DNA of 64,000 bases from Streptomyces lydicus (GTDB lineage: Bacteria > Actinomycetota > Actinomycetes > Streptomycetales > Streptomycetaceae), in the NCBI RefSeq assembly GCF_001729485.1, contig NZ_CP017157.1, positions 2,542,001-2,606,000 of the forward strand, written 5' to 3'. Positions 51,965 through 61,613 of this stretch are shown here, piece after piece. A program made the position numbers and the translations under genes. The notes beneath the pieces were generated by a model, which was given only the letters and a program-made list of their open reading frames with translations, did no database searches and had not been told where the DNA came from. Every line of letters starts with the position of its first letter. Within the stretch, counting starts at the first letter, position 1.

Positions 51965-53317
51965 ATGTCCGTGACCGACACCGTCACCGGGATCGAGGTC
52001 CATGACGTCCGCTTCCCCACCTCGGAGCAGCTCGACGGCTCGGACGCCATGAACCCGGACCCCGACTACTCCGCCGCCTACGTCGTGCTGCACACCGACG
52101 GCGGGCCGCAGGGGCACGGCTTCTGCTTCACGATAGGGCGCGGCAACGATGTCATGGCCGCCGCGATCCGGTCGCTCGCGCCGTACGTCGTCGGCCGCCC
52201 CGCACCCGCCACCGCCGCGGACCTCGCCGCCCTGCACCGCGACCTCACCCACGACTCCCAGCTGCGCTGGCTCGGCCCCGAGAAGGGGGTGACGCAGATG
52301 GCGGCCGGAGCGGTGGTCAACGCCGCCTGGGACCTGGCCGCCGGCCGGGCGGGGCTGCCGGTGTGGGAGTTCCTGGCCGGAATGACACCCGAGGAACTGG
52401 TCTCGCTGGTCGACTTCCGGTATCTGACCGACGCGCTGACGCCCGCCGAGGCACTGGACCTGCTGCGGGCCGCCGAACCCGGCCGGGCCGAGCGCGCCGC
52501 CCGCCTCAGAGCCGAGGGCTACCCCGCGTACACCACCTCGCCGGGCTGGCTCGGCTACGACGACGGCAAGCTGGTGCGGCTGGCCAAACAGGCGGTGGCC
52601 GACGGGTTCGGACAGATCAAGCTCAAGGTGGGCGCCGACCTCGACGACGACCGGCGGCGGCTGCGGCTCGCCAGGGACGCCGTCGGGCCCGGCGTACGGA
52701 TCGCCGTCGACGCCAACCAGCGCTGGGACGTGGCCGAGGCGGTCCGCTGGATGACCGCGCTGGCGCCGTACACCCCGCACTGGATCGAGGAGCCGACCAG
52801 CCCGGACGACGTGCTGGGGCACGCCGCGGTGCGCTCCGGGCAGCCGGTGAAGGTCGCCACCGGCGAACACGTCGCCAACCGCGTGGTGTTCAAGCAGCTG
52901 CTGCAGGCCGGGGCGGTGGACTTCGTACAGATCGACGCGGCGCGGGTGGCCGGGGTCAACGAGAACCTGGCGATCCTGCTGCTCGCCGCCAAGTACGGCG
53001 TCCCGGTGTGCCCGCACGCGGGCGGGGTGGGGCTGTGCGAGCTGGTGCAGCACCTGGCGATGTTCGACTACGTGGCGGTGTCCGGGAGTTGGGAGGACCG
53101 GGTCATCGAGTACGTCGACCATCTGCACGACCACTTCACCGAACCGGTCGTCGTCGAGCGCGGCCGCTACCGCGCCCCGGCAGCGCCCGGCTTCTCGGCG
53201 CGGATGAAGCCGGCGTCGATCGCCGCCCACCGCTTCCCCGACGGACCGGTGTGGCGCGCCCGCCGGCCCCCGCACGACCGGTCCCGGCAGCCGGGCGAAC
53301 AGGAGGTCTCCGCATGA
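51965..53317 (+). CDS. L-fuconate dehydratase (enolase superfamily)
   Basis: A 450-residue mandelate-racemase/enolase-superfamily protein. The N-terminal capping domain has [21 protein letters not shown] and [13 protein letters not shown], characteristic of L-fuconate dehydratases. Catalytic and metal residues are seen in QIKLKVG (KxK), [22 protein letters not shown] and [14 protein letters not shown]. It would dehydrate L-fuconate to 2-keto-3-deoxy-L-fuconate. The ATG at 51965 is seven bases after AGGGGG and better placed than 51959. It opens the sugar cluster and overlaps the next gene (ATGA). Confidence 0.85.
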   Translation: MSVTDTVTGIEVHDVRFPTSEQLDGSDAMNPDPDYSAAYVVLHTDGGPQGHGFCFTIGRGNDVMAAAIRSLAPYVVGRPAPATAADLAALHRDLTHDSQLRWLGPEKGVTQMAAGAVVNAAWDLAAGRAGLPVWEFLAGMTPEELVSLVDFRYLTDALTPAEALDLLRAAEPGRAERAARLRAEGYPAYTTSPGWLGYDDGKLVRLAKQAVADGFGQIKLKVGADLDDDRRRLRLARDAVGPGVRIAVDANQRWDVAEAVRWMTALAPYTPHWIEEPTSPDDVLGHAAVRSGQPVKVATGEHVANRVVFKQLLQAGAVDFVQIDAARVAGVNENLAILLLAAKYGVPVCPHAGGVGLCELVQHLAMFDYVAVSGSWEDRVIEYVDHLHDHFTEPVVVERGRYRAPAAPGFSARMKPASIAAHRFPDGPVWRARRPPHDRSRQPGEQEVSA

Positions 53318-54111
53318 GCACCGGAGCACACGCCGGCCGGCCGCCGGCCGACTTCGCGGGGATGGCCGCCGTGGTCACCGGCGGCGGTTCCGGTATCGGG
53401 GCGGCCACCGCGGCCCTGCTGATGGCGCGCGGCGCGCGGGTGGCCGTGCTGGACCGCGACCCGGCCGGGGCGCCGGACGGGGCGGTCCGCGTCACCGCCG
53501 AGGTGACCTCGGACGCCGCCGTACGGGCCGCGGTCGAGCAGGCGGTGGCGGAGCTGGGCGCCCTGCACACCCTGGTCGGCAACGCGGGCATCGGCGCGAT
53601 CGGCACCGTCGAGGACAACGACGACGCGGAGTGGGGCCGGGTCCTGGACGTCAACGTGCTGGGGCTGGTGCGCACCGCGCGGGCCGCGCTGCCGCATCTG
53701 CGCCGTACCGCCGCCGGCGCCCCGGGGACCGTCTCGATCACCCACACCTGCTCCATCGCCGCCACCGCCGGGCTGCCGCAGCGCGCCCTGTACAGCGCGA
53801 GCAAGGGCGCGGTGCTGTCGCTGACGCTGGCGATGGCCGCCGACCACCTCCGGGAGGGCATCCGCGTCAACTGCGTCAACCCGGGCACCGCGGACACCCC
53901 GTGGATCGGGCGGCTGCTGGAACGGGCCGACGACCCGGCCGCCGAGCGGGCCGCGCTGCACGCCCGCCAGCCGATGGGCCGGATGGTCACCGCTGACGAA
54001 GTGGCCGCCGCCATCGTCTCGTTGGCGTCGCCGGCCGCCTCCGGCATCACCGGTACCGCGCTCGCCGTCGACGGGGGGATGCAGGGGCTGCGGCTGCGGC
54101 CCGCGACCTGA
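53314..54111 (+). CDS. SDR dehydrogenase, probably 2-keto-3-deoxy-L-fuconate dehydrogenase
   Basis: A 265-residue SDR with VTGGGSGIG (residues 21-29), NAGIG, catalytic Tyr and Lys in YSASKGA, and a C-terminal [12 protein letters not shown]. It starts four bases inside the dehydratase stop behind AGGAGG, so it is translationally coupled to it. In non-phosphorylating L-fucose pathways the step after fuconate dehydratase is NAD-dependent oxidation of 2-keto-3-deoxy-L-fuconate by an SDR, which fits. Exact substrate is inferred from context. Confidence 0.8.
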   Translation: MSTGAHAGRPPADFAGMAAVVTGGGSGIGAATAALLMARGARVAVLDRDPAGAPDGAVRVTAEVTSDAAVRAAVEQAVAELGALHTLVGNAGIGAIGTVEDNDDAEWGRVLDVNVLGLVRTARAALPHLRRTAAGAPGTVSITHTCSIAATAGLPQRALYSASKGAVLSLTLAMAADHLREGIRVNCVNPGTADTPWIGRLLERADDPAAERAALHARQPMGRMVTADEVAAAIVSLASPAASGITGTALAVDGGMQGLRLRPAT

Positions 54112-54204
54112 ACCGGCTCGTCCGTTTGCCCCCGCGACCTTTCCCCGTATCTCCCCCGGAGGAGGCGGGGCCGGGGATCCGCACACCACGACCGAGGGAC
54201 CACC

Positions 54205-55236
54205 ATGAGACTGCGTACCACCGGCGCGGCGGCCTGTGCCGCGGTGCTCGCCACCGCCGCGCTCGCCGGCTGCAATCGCGGCAGCGACGCCGCGGGCGGC
54301 CGGATCGGCATCGACATGCCCCGTACGGACACCGACTTCTGGAACTCCTACCAGCAGTACCTCGAAAAGGACCTGGACCACGGCGGTCCGGCCGCGCTGC
54401 CGCTGTCCAACTCGCAGAACGACATCGCCAAGGTCGTCTCCAACGTCCAGGCGCTGACCGACCAGGGCGCCAAGGCCATCGTGATGGCCCCGCAGGACAC
54501 CGGGGCCATCGCCGCGGAGCTGCGGCGGCTGGCGGAGAAGAAGATCCCGGTGGTGAGCGTGGACACCCGGCCCGACGAGGGCAAGGTCTACATGGTGGTG
54601 CGGGCCGACAACCGCGCCTACGGGGAGAAGTCCTGCGAGTACCTCGGCCGGCGGCTCGGCGGCCGGGGCCGGGTCGCCGAACTCCAGGGCGACCTCAGCT
54701 CCATCAACGGGCGGGACCGGTCGGAGGCGTTCGCGTCCTGCATGCGGACGAAGTTCCCGAAGATCACCGTCCATGAGCTGGCCACCGACTGGAAGGGCGA
54801 GGTGGCCTCCGCCAAGCTGCAGAGCCTGCTCGCCCAGCACCCGGACCTCGACGGGATCTACCTGCAGGCCGGCGGCGCCTTCCTGCAGCCCACCCTCGCC
54901 CTCCTGGAGCAGAAGAAGCTCCTCAAGCCGGCCGGGTCCCCGGGGCACATCACCGTGATCTCCAACGACGGCATCCCCGACGAACTGGACGCCATCCGCG
55001 CCGGCCGGATCGACGCCACCCTCTCCCAACCCGCCGACCTCTACGCCAAGTACGCGCTGTACTACGCCAGGGCGGGGCTGGAGAAGAAGACCTTCCGGCC
55101 CGGACCCACCGACCACGGCTCCACCATCGTGAAGATCAAGAACGGGCTGGAGGACCAGCTGCCGGCGCCCCTGGTCACCAAGGCCAACGTCGACGACACG
55201 AAGCTGTGGGCCAATCAGCTGGAGAAGAAGAAGTAG
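54205..55236 (+). CDS. Sugar ABC transporter substrate-binding lipoprotein (RbsB-like)
   Basis: A 343-residue extracellular binding protein. The signal peptide ends in a lipobox (ALAGC, Cys near residue 23), so it is lipid-anchored. The remainder is a Peripla_BP_4-type fold: NDIAKVVSNVQALTDQGAKAIVMAPQDT, IPVVSVDTRPDEGKVYMVVRADNRAYGEKSCEYLG and GRVAELQGDLSS..RSEAF. GAGGGA precedes the ATG. It is likely to bind L-fucose or a related sugar. The ATPase gene begins at the last base of its stop codon. Confidence 0.87.
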   Translation: MRLRTTGAAACAAVLATAALAGCNRGSDAAGGRIGIDMPRTDTDFWNSYQQYLEKDLDHGGPAALPLSNSQNDIAKVVSNVQALTDQGAKAIVMAPQDTGAIAAELRRLAEKKIPVVSVDTRPDEGKVYMVVRADNRAYGEKSCEYLGRRLGGRGRVAELQGDLSSINGRDRSEAFASCMRTKFPKITVHELATDWKGEVASAKLQSLLAQHPDLDGIYLQAGGAFLQPTLALLEQKKLLKPAGSPGHITVISNDGIPDELDAIRAGRIDATLSQPADLYAKYALYYARAGLEKKTFRPGPTDHGSTIVKIKNGLEDQLPAPLVTKANVDDTKLWANQLEKKK

Positions 55237-56864
55237 TGGCCGGGCGGACCGACGGCCGGCCGGCGGCGGTGCGCGCCGAGGGCATCGTCAAGCGCTACGG
55301 CCCCACCGTCGCCCTCGAAGGCGCCGGGCTGACCGTACGGGCCGGGGAGGCGCACGCCCTGGTGGGCCGCAACGGCGCCGGCAAGTCGACCCTGGTGTCG
55401 GTGCTGACCGGCATGGAGCGCCCGGACGCCGGCCGGGTCACCTTCGGCGGCGAACCGGCGCCCGGCTGGGGCGACACCGCCGCCTGGCAGCGCCGGGTGG
55501 CGTGCGTCTACCAGAAGTCGATGACGGTGCCGGAGCTGACCGTCGCGGAGAACCTCTACCTGGGCCGCTTCCAGGGGGAGCGGGTCATCCGCTGGCGGGC
55601 GCTGCGCGAGCGGGCCGGGGAGCTGCTGGCCGGATACGGCGTCGACGCCGACCCGGCCGCCCGGATCAAGGATCTCGGCGTCGAGCAGCGGCAGTTCGTG
55701 GAGATCGCCCGGGCGCTGTCCTTCGGCGCCCGGCTGATCATCCTCGACGAGCCCACCGCCCGCCTGGACGCCGCGGGCATCGACCGGCTCTTCGCCAGGC
55801 TGCGCGCGCTGCGCGCCCGGGGCGTGGCCTTCCTGTTCATCTCGCACCACCTCCAGGAGGTCTACGAGCTGTGCGACACCGTCACCGTGTTCCGCGACGC
55901 CCGGCACGTGCTGACCGCGCCGGTCACGGAGCTGCCCGAGGACGCGCTGGTGGCGGCGATGACGGGGGAACAGGCCGGTGCCGCGCGGCGCAGCCGTACG
56001 GCGGCGCGCCCGCCGGGTGAGCCGGTGCTGCGGACCGAAGGGCTGGCGCTGGACGGGCACTTCGCGCCGCTGGACCTGACCGTGCGGGCCGGTGAGGTGG
56101 TCGGCCTCGCCGGCGCCACCGGCAGCGGCAACACCGCGATCGGTGAGGTGCTGGTGGGGCTGCGGGCGCCGGACCGCGGGCGGATCTCGGTGCGGGGGCG
56201 GCCGGTGCGTACGGGCAGCGTGCCGCACGCCCTGGAGGCGGGCATCGGCTACGTCCCCGAGGACCGGCACCGCGAGGGCCTCGTGCCGGGCCGCAGCGTG
56301 GCCGAGAACGCCACCCTGACCGTCGCCGACCAGTTGGGGCCGATGGGGACCGTACTGCCGTCCAGGACGCGGGAGTTCGCCCGGCGGATGATCGCGGCGC
56401 TGGACATCAAGGCGACCGGGCCCGGCCAGCCGGTGTCCGGGCTCTCCGGCGGCAACCAGCAGAAGGTGGTGATCGCCCGGGCGCTGGCCCGGGAGCCCGC
56501 CGTGCTGGTGGCCGTCCGGCCCACCAACGGGGTCGACGTCAAGTCCAAGGACGCGCTGCTGGGCGTCGTGCGGGACGTCGCGGACGGCGGCAGCGGGGCC
56601 GTGCTGGTCTCCGACGAGCTGGACGACCTGCGGGTCTGCGACCGGGTGCTGACGGTCTTCCACGGCCGGGTCACCGCCGCGTTCGGCGCCGGCTGGCGCG
56701 ACCACGAGCTGGTCGCCGCCATGGAGGGCGTGGGCGGCGGCGACGGGTCCGGCGGCCCGCGCGCCCCGGCCGGCGCGGGCCGCCCCGCCGACCGGGACAC
56801 CGAAGGAACGGAAGAAACGCAGGGAACGGAAGAAACGCAAGGAACGGAAGGGACCGCGTCATGA
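55236..56864 (+). CDS. Sugar ABC transporter ATPase (RbsA-like, two NBDs)
   Basis: A 542-residue double-cassette ATPase. NBD1 has an intact Walker A GRNGAGKST and LIILDEPTARLD; its signature is degenerate (LGVEQRQ). NBD2 has a consensus signature (LSGGNQQKVVIA), but Walker A reads GATGSGNT, with Asn for Lys, and Walker B reads VLVAVRPTNGVD, with the DE lost. One site being inactive is usual in this family. The last about 45 residues are a low-complexity Gly/Glu/Thr tail including TEGTEETQG repeats. Start GTG at 55236 overlaps the previous stop by one base. Confidence 0.87.
   Translation: MAGRTDGRPAAVRAEGIVKRYGPTVALEGAGLTVRAGEAHALVGRNGAGKSTLVSVLTGMERPDAGRVTFGGEPAPGWGDTAAWQRRVACVYQKSMTVPELTVAENLYLGRFQGERVIRWRALRERAGELLAGYGVDADPAARIKDLGVEQRQFVEIARALSFGARLIILDEPTARLDAAGIDRLFARLRALRARGVAFLFISHHLQEVYELCDTVTVFRDARHVLTAPVTELPEDALVAAMTGEQAGAARRSRTAARPPGEPVLRTEGLALDGHFAPLDLTVRAGEVVGLAGATGSGNTAIGEVLVGLRAPDRGRISVRGRPVRTGSVPHALEAGIGYVPEDRHREGLVPGRSVAENATLTVADQLGPMGTVLPSRTREFARRMIAALDIKATGPGQPVSGLSGGNQQKVVIARALAREPAVLVAVRPTNGVDVKSKDALLGVVRDVADGGSGAVLVSDELDDLRVCDRVLTVFHGRVTAAFGAGWRDHELVAAMEGVGGGDGSGGPRAPAGAGRPADRDTEGTEETQGTEETQGTEGTAS
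56805..56850 (+). repeat. 18-base tandem repeat at the end of the ATPase gene
   Basis: The unit GGAACGGAAGAAACGCAR is repeated about 2.6 times in frame, coding the TEETQG tail. It is AG-rich, unlike its surroundings, and ends close to the permease ribosome site, so changes in copy number might also affect initiation of the permease. Confidence 0.85.
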
Positions 56865-57895
56865 CCGAGACCGCATCGCCACCGGCCGCGGGCGCGGTGG
56901 ACCGGGCGCCGCGGCGCGGCCGGCCCCGGCTCGACCCGGCCCGCTGGCGGGACCTGTCCCTGGTGCCGGTGATTTTCGTCCTGGGCGTCATCGGCTTCAT
57001 CGTCTCGCCCGCGTTCCTGACCCGGGACAACCTCATCGGTGTCGTCCAGCAGTCCACCGAGCTGGGCCTGCTGGTGCTCGGCGAGGCGCTGATCCTGATC
57101 AGCGGGCGGATGGACCTGTCGCTGGAGTCCACCATCGGGCTGGCGCCGGTGCTCGCGCTGTGGCTGGTGATGCCCGCGCACGGGGCCCGGTTCGCCGGGC
57201 TGGAGCTGTTCCCGCCCTGGACGGCGGTCCCGCTGTGCCTGGCCGTGGGTGCGGCGGTCGGCGCCGCGAACGGCTTCCTCATCCTCAAGCTGCGGGTCAA
57301 CGGCTTCATCGCCACCCTCGGCATGCTCACCATGCTGCGCGGCCTCCAGGTGGGCATCTCCGAGGGGCAGTCGATCGGCGACGTCCCCGCGTCCTTCGCC
57401 TACCTGGGCAAGGCCGACTGGCTCGGTGTCCCCGCGGCCGTGTGGATCTGCCTCGCCCTCTTCGCGCTGGGCGGCGCGGCGCTGGGCTACCTGCGGCACG
57501 GGCGGGCGCTCTACGCGATCGGCGGCAACCCGGAGGCGGCCCGCGCGGCCGGCATCCGGGTGGACCGGATCACCTGGATCGTGCTGGCCGTCGGCGGGCT
57601 GCTCGCCGCCTTCGCGGGGATCCTCTACACCGGCCACTACGGCGCGGTGTCCGCGAGCCAGGGCAACGGCTGGATCTTCCAGGTCTTCGCCGCCGCGGTG
57701 ATCGGCGGCATCAGCCTCAAGGGCGGCCGCGGCACCCTCTTCGGTGCCCTGACCGGGGTGCTGACGCTCCAGCTGGTGATCAATGTGATGACGCTGGGCG
57801 GGGTGCCGCCGCTGTGGACGCAGTTCCTCAACGGCATGATCATCATCATCGCGCTGGTCATCTCCCGCTTCACCAGCGGCGAGAAGCAGGACTGA
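56861..57895 (+). CDS. Sugar ABC transporter permease (RbsC-like)
   Basis: A 344-residue membrane permease with eight to ten helices. The family signatures GEALILISGRMDLSLES, LRVNGFIATLGMLTMLRGLQVGISEG and AGGNPEAARAAGIRVDRI-type block (here IGGNPEAARAAGI) are present, with AVIGGISLKGGRGTLFGALTGVL near the end. ATG at 56861 overlaps the ATPase stop (ATGA). One permease gene implies a homodimer. Confidence 0.9.
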   Translation: MTETASPPAAGAVDRAPRRGRPRLDPARWRDLSLVPVIFVLGVIGFIVSPAFLTRDNLIGVVQQSTELGLLVLGEALILISGRMDLSLESTIGLAPVLALWLVMPAHGARFAGLELFPPWTAVPLCLAVGAAVGAANGFLILKLRVNGFIATLGMLTMLRGLQVGISEGQSIGDVPASFAYLGKADWLGVPAAVWICLALFALGGAALGYLRHGRALYAIGGNPEAARAAGIRVDRITWIVLAVGGLLAAFAGILYTGHYGAVSASQGNGWIFQVFAAAVIGGISLKGGRGTLFGALTGVLTLQLVINVMTLGGVPPLWTQFLNGMIIIIALVISRFTSGEKQD

Positions 57896-57908
57896 GGGGG
57901 CCGTCGTC

Positions 57909-58910
57909 ATGCGCTTTCCGCCGCAGGGGCCGCGGGAACTGGGCCGCACCGGCGTCACCGTTCCGCCGCTCGGCCTCGGCTGCGCACCGCTCGGCAACCT
58001 CTACCGCGCGGTGCCCGAGGACCGGGCGCAGGACGTTGTACGGGCCGCCCTGGCCGCCGGCGCCCACTACTTCGACACCGCGCCGCACTACGGCGTGGGC
58101 CTGTCCGAGGAGCGGCTCGGCCGGGCGCTGCGGGGCCGCGACCGGGCCGGCTACACCCTCTCCACCAAGGTGGGCCGCCGGCTGCGGCCGCTCGCGGCGG
58201 GAGAGGCCCCGGAGGGTCAGGGCTTCGTCGCCACCCCCGCCCGCGCCCGGGTGCGCGACTTCTCCCGCGACGGCATCCGCGCCACGCTGGAGGCGTCCCT
58301 GGAACGGCTCGGGGTGGATGCCGTCGACATCGTCTATCTGCACGACGTCGAGGACCATCTGCGCGAGGTGTACGAGACCGGCTTCCCGGCCCTGGCGGAG
58401 CTGCGCGCGCAGAAGGTCGTGCGCGCCATCGGCTTCGGCATGAACGACAGCGGGGTGCTGGCCCGGCTGGTCGCCGACCTCGATGTGGACGTGGTGCTCT
58501 GCGCCGGCCGCTGGACCCTGCTGGAGCGCACCGCCCACGACGATCTGTTGCCGGTGTGCGAGCGGCGCGGCAGCTCGGTCGTCGTCGGCGGTGTCTACAA
58601 CTCCGGTCTGCTGGCCGACCCGTCGCCCGGCGCCCCGTACGACTACGCGCCCGCGCCGCCCGGGCCGCTCGCCCGGGCGCGGCGCCTCGCGGCGGTGTGC
58701 GAGGAGTTCGGTGTGCCCCTGAAGGCGGCGGCGCTGCGCTTCCCGTTCGGGCACCCGGCCGTGGCCGCGGCCGTGGTGGGCGCGGCCACGCCCGAGGAGA
58801 TGGCCGAGAACGCCGCCCTGTTCCACCATCCGGTGCCCGACGCGCTGTGGCACGCCCTCGTCGACCGCGGCCTCCTCGACGCCGGGCTGCCGCTGCCCCT
58901 GAACGACTGA
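57909..58910 (+). CDS. Aldo/keto reductase, probable L-fucose dehydrogenase
   Basis: A 333-residue aldo/keto reductase of the D-threo-aldose 1-dehydrogenase (L-fucose dehydrogenase) group: RELGRTGVTVPPLGLGCAPLGNLY, FDTAPHYGVGLSEERLG (Asp, Tyr), TLSTKVGRRL (Lys) and DIVYLHDVEDHL (His). It would oxidise L-fucose to L-fuconolactone, the first step of the oxidative pathway, and is followed directly by the lactonase-like gene. Thirteen bases separate it from the permease. Substrate is inferred from subgroup and context. Confidence 0.83.
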   Translation: MRFPPQGPRELGRTGVTVPPLGLGCAPLGNLYRAVPEDRAQDVVRAALAAGAHYFDTAPHYGVGLSEERLGRALRGRDRAGYTLSTKVGRRLRPLAAGEAPEGQGFVATPARARVRDFSRDGIRATLEASLERLGVDAVDIVYLHDVEDHLREVYETGFPALAELRAQKVVRAIGFGMNDSGVLARLVADLDVDVVLCAGRWTLLERTAHDDLLPVCERRGSSVVVGGVYNSGLLADPSPGAPYDYAPAPPGPLARARRLAAVCEEFGVPLKAAALRFPFGHPAVAAAVVGAATPEEMAENAALFHHPVPDALWHALVDRGLLDAGLPLPLND

Positions 58911-58924
58911 GCCGGGAGCGCCCG

Positions 58925-59758
58925 ATGCGTATCGACGCCCATCACCACCTGTGGGACCCGGCGCGGCGTGCGCAGCCGTGGATGGACGGGCCCTGGGCCG
59001 ATCCGATCCGCCGCCGGTACACCCAGGCCGACCTCGTCCCGCACCTGACCGCGCACGGCATCGACGCCACGGTCCTCGTCCAGTCGGTGTCGTCGTACGA
59101 GGACACCGCCGAACTGCTCGCCGTCGCGGCGGGGGAGGGGCCGGTGGCCGGTGTCGTCGGCTGGGCCGACCTGACCGATCCGGCGCTCGCCGAGGTCCTC
59201 GCGGCGCTGCCCGCCGGGCTGGCCGGCGTCCGGCACCAGGTGCAGGACGAGCCGGACCCCGCCTGGCTCACCCGGCCCGACGTGCTGCGCGGCCTCGGTG
59301 CGCTGGCCGGCGCCGGGCTGGTCTACGACCTGCTCGTCACCCCGCGCGAACTGCCCGCCGCGCAGGCCGCCGCGCGGGCCCTGCCGCAGCTGGCGTTCGT
59401 CGTGGACCACGCCGCGAAACCGGCGGTGGCGACGGGCGGCCGGCAGCCCTGGGCCGACGGGCTCACCGCGCTCGCCCGGCTGCCGAACGTCAGCTGCAAA
59501 CTCTCCGGGCTGGTCACCGAGGCCGACTGGGACACCTGGCGGCCGCAGCAGCTCCTGCCGTACGCCCGGCACGTGCTGGACGTCTTCGGCCCGGACCGGG
59601 TGATGTTCGGCTCCGACTGGCCGGTGTGCACCCTGGCCGCCGGCTACGACGAGGTCGTCGCGGTGGCGGAGGCCGCCACCGGCGGGCTGACCGCGGCGGA
59701 GCGCGCGGCGGTCTTCGGGGGCACCGCGCGGCGGGTGTACGGCCTCGGCGAGCGGTAG
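58925..59758 (+). CDS. Amidohydrolase, probable L-fuconolactonase
   Basis: A 277-residue amidohydrolase-2 family protein. The metal site begins IDAHHHLWDP (residues 3-12) and continues in FVVDHAAKP and MFGSDWPV (catalytic Asp). The start RIDAHHHLWDPARRAQPWMDG is typical of L-fuconolactonases of COG3618. It would open fuconolactone to fuconate. GGGAG lies eight bases before the ATG, 14 bases after the AKR stop. Together with the dehydratase and the SDR it completes four steps of the pathway. Confidence 0.83.
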   Translation: MRIDAHHHLWDPARRAQPWMDGPWADPIRRRYTQADLVPHLTAHGIDATVLVQSVSSYEDTAELLAVAAGEGPVAGVVGWADLTDPALAEVLAALPAGLAGVRHQVQDEPDPAWLTRPDVLRGLGALAGAGLVYDLLVTPRELPAAQAAARALPQLAFVVDHAAKPAVATGGRQPWADGLTALARLPNVSCKLSGLVTEADWDTWRPQQLLPYARHVLDVFGPDRVMFGSDWPVCTLAAGYDEVVAVAEAATGGLTAAERAAVFGGTARRVYGLGER

Positions 59759-59939
59759 GCGGCGTCCTCCGGGCCGCCCCGGGTCCGCCGGAGGGAGCGC
59801 AACGGCCGCCGCGGGCCGCCGGGTTCCCGTCCGGATTCCGCCAGCTCCGGGGCCCGCCGCGGCCGAGGATCGAGTCGTACCGCGGGCGGCCGCGGTGCTC
59901 GTCCCCAGCGGACGACCGACCGAGGTGAAGGTGACGACG

Positions 59940-60734
59940 ATGACCGCGACGGTGATGGCCCCGATGACGGCGGCGGTGCGGGGTGAGGGCGGCGACCGGC
60001 CGCTGGCCGGCAAGGTGGCGCTGGTGACCGGCGGCAGCCGGGGGATCGGTGCGGCGATCGCGCTGCGGCTGGCCGCCGACGGCGCGGCGGTGGCGCTGAC
60101 CTACCGGAGCCGCGCGGAGGCGGCCGAGCAGGTCGTCAAGGAGATCGAGGGGGCCGGCGGGAGCGCCTGGGCGGTACCGGCCGACAGCGGTGACGCGGAG
60201 GCGGTGTGGTCGTCGGTGGCGGGTGCCGTGGACCGGTTCGGGCGGCTGGACATCCTGGTCAACAACGCGGGCGTCGGTGTGCTCGGCCCGTTCGAGCAGC
60301 TCTCCCTGGAGGACATCGACCGGGTGCTGCGGACCAATGTGCGGGCGCCGTTCCTGGCGGCGCAGGCCGCGGCCGCCCATCTGACGGAGGGCGGGCGGAT
60401 CATCTCCATCGGCAGCTGCATGGCCGAGCGGGTCGCCTTCCCCGGCGGCAGCCTCTACGCCACCAGCAAGGCCGCGCTCTCCGGTCTGACCCGGACCCTC
60501 GCCAGGGAGCTGGGCCCGCGCGGCATCACCGCCAATCTCGTGACGCCGGGCCCCATCGACACCGACATGAACCCGGCGGACGGCGAGAGCGCGCCGCTGC
60601 AGGCCGGGCTGACCGCCCTGGGGGCGTACGGCCGGGCCGCGGACGTCGCGGCGACCGTGGCCCATCTGGCGGGTGAGGGCGGCCGCTACATCACCGGCGC
60701 GTCCCTCGCGGTCGACGGCGGCTTCGCCATCTGA
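59940..60734 (+). CDS. SDR family oxidoreductase
   Basis: A 264-residue SDR. The cofactor motif VTGGSRGIG (near residue 30), NNAGVG, the catalytic Ser, Tyr and Lys in GSLYATSKAAL, and the C-terminal GASLAVDGGFAI are intact. A 180-base gap separates it from the lactonase gene and it may have its own promoter. ATG at 59940 follows AAGGTG; the frame extends to 59895. A second SDR in the cluster could be an alternative sugar dehydrogenase or unrelated; I cannot decide. Confidence 0.83.
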   Translation: MTATVMAPMTAAVRGEGGDRPLAGKVALVTGGSRGIGAAIALRLAADGAAVALTYRSRAEAAEQVVKEIEGAGGSAWAVPADSGDAEAVWSSVAGAVDRFGRLDILVNNAGVGVLGPFEQLSLEDIDRVLRTNVRAPFLAAQAAAAHLTEGGRIISIGSCMAERVAFPGGSLYATSKAALSGLTRTLARELGPRGITANLVTPGPIDTDMNPADGESAPLQAGLTALGAYGRAADVAATVAHLAGEGGRYITGASLAVDGGFAI

Positions 60735-60881
60735 CACGGCCGCCGTACGCGGTCCGGCGCGGTTGGGGGGCGGTCGGCCGCGGTCGTACCCGGCGGGCGT
60801 GCGGCCGGGGCCGGGTGCCCGGTGCCGCGTGCGGAGCCGGGGCCCCGCGCCGCACCGGGAACCCGGCCCCGCGCCGGCCGG

Positions 60882-61553
60882 TCACAGCGAGGAGCGCAGC
60901 CACTGCTCCACGCTGGCGATGTGCACCGTCGCCCAGGCCCGTGCCGCCTCCGCGTCGCGGTCGCGCAGCGCGCCGAGGATCGCCCGGTGCTCGGTGAGGG
61001 TGCGCCGGACCGCGTCCTTCTGTGTCAGTCCGCGCCAGATCCGGGCCCGGGTCGTCGGGCCGGACAGCCCGTCCAGCAGCGAGCAGAGCACGGAGTTGCC
61101 CGATGCCGCGACGATGCCGCGGTGGAACTCCAGATCGCCGGCGACCAGGTCCTCCACCGACGGGTCCGGGCCCAGCGCGTCCAACTGGGCTTCCAGTGCG
61201 TCCAGTTCGCCGGGGCCGATCCGGCCGGCCGCCATCGCCGTGGCGGCCGGCTCCAGGATGCGGCGGACGGCGAGGAACTCCAGCACCGTGTCGTCGCGGT
61301 GGAAGTCCACCACGAAGCTCATGGCCTCCAGCAGGAGTTGCGGGTCCAGGCTGGTGACGTAGGTGCCGTCGCCCTGGCGCACGTCCAGGATGCGGATGAG
61401 GGAGAGCGCGCGCACCGCCTCGCGCAGCGAGTTGCGGGACAGGCCGAGGTCGGCCGCCAGCTCGCTCTCCTTGGGCAGCCGGTCGCCCGGCCGCAGCGCA
61501 CCGGAGACGATCATGCCTTTGATCTTCTCGATGGCCTCGTCGGTGACCGCCAT
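60882..61553 (-). CDS. GntR/FadR-family regulator (FCD domain)
   Basis: A 223-residue repressor. The winged helix covers about residues 1-70 (IVSGALRPGDRLPKESELAADLGLSRNSLREAVRALSLIRILDVRQGDGTYV). The FCD ligand domain follows, with metal/ligand residues in DLEFHRGIVAASGN and EHRAIL. I take the ATG at 61553, directly behind GGGGAGG, not the ORF's earlier codon. A 17-bp perfect palindrome lies 38 bases upstream, and a related site precedes the fucose cluster, so it probably represses both; the likely inducer is a pathway acid such as L-fuconate. Confidence 0.87.
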   Translation of the reverse strand: MAVTDEAIEKIKGMIVSGALRPGDRLPKESELAADLGLSRNSLREAVRALSLIRILDVRQGDGTYVTSLDPQLLLEAMSFVVDFHRDDTVLEFLAVRRILEPAATAMAAGRIGPGELDALEAQLDALGPDPSVEDLVAGDLEFHRGIVAASGNSVLCSLLDGLSGPTTRARIWRGLTQKDAVRRTLTEHRAILGALRDRDAEAARAWATVHIASVEQWLRSSL

Positions 61554-61590
61554 GCCGACCTCCCCGCTCCCGACTCGCCCGGACACCCCA

Positions 61591-61607
61591 CAGACATCCG
61601 ATGTCTG
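61591..61607. promoter_or_regulatory. 17-bp perfect palindrome: GntR operator
   Basis: CAGACATCCGATGTCTG is fully symmetric around its central base and lies 38 bases upstream of the GntR start and seven bases beyond the stop of the GH18-like gene. The core recurs at 51907. The spacing fits autoregulation. Confidence 0.7.
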
Positions 61608-61613
61608 GGGCCA

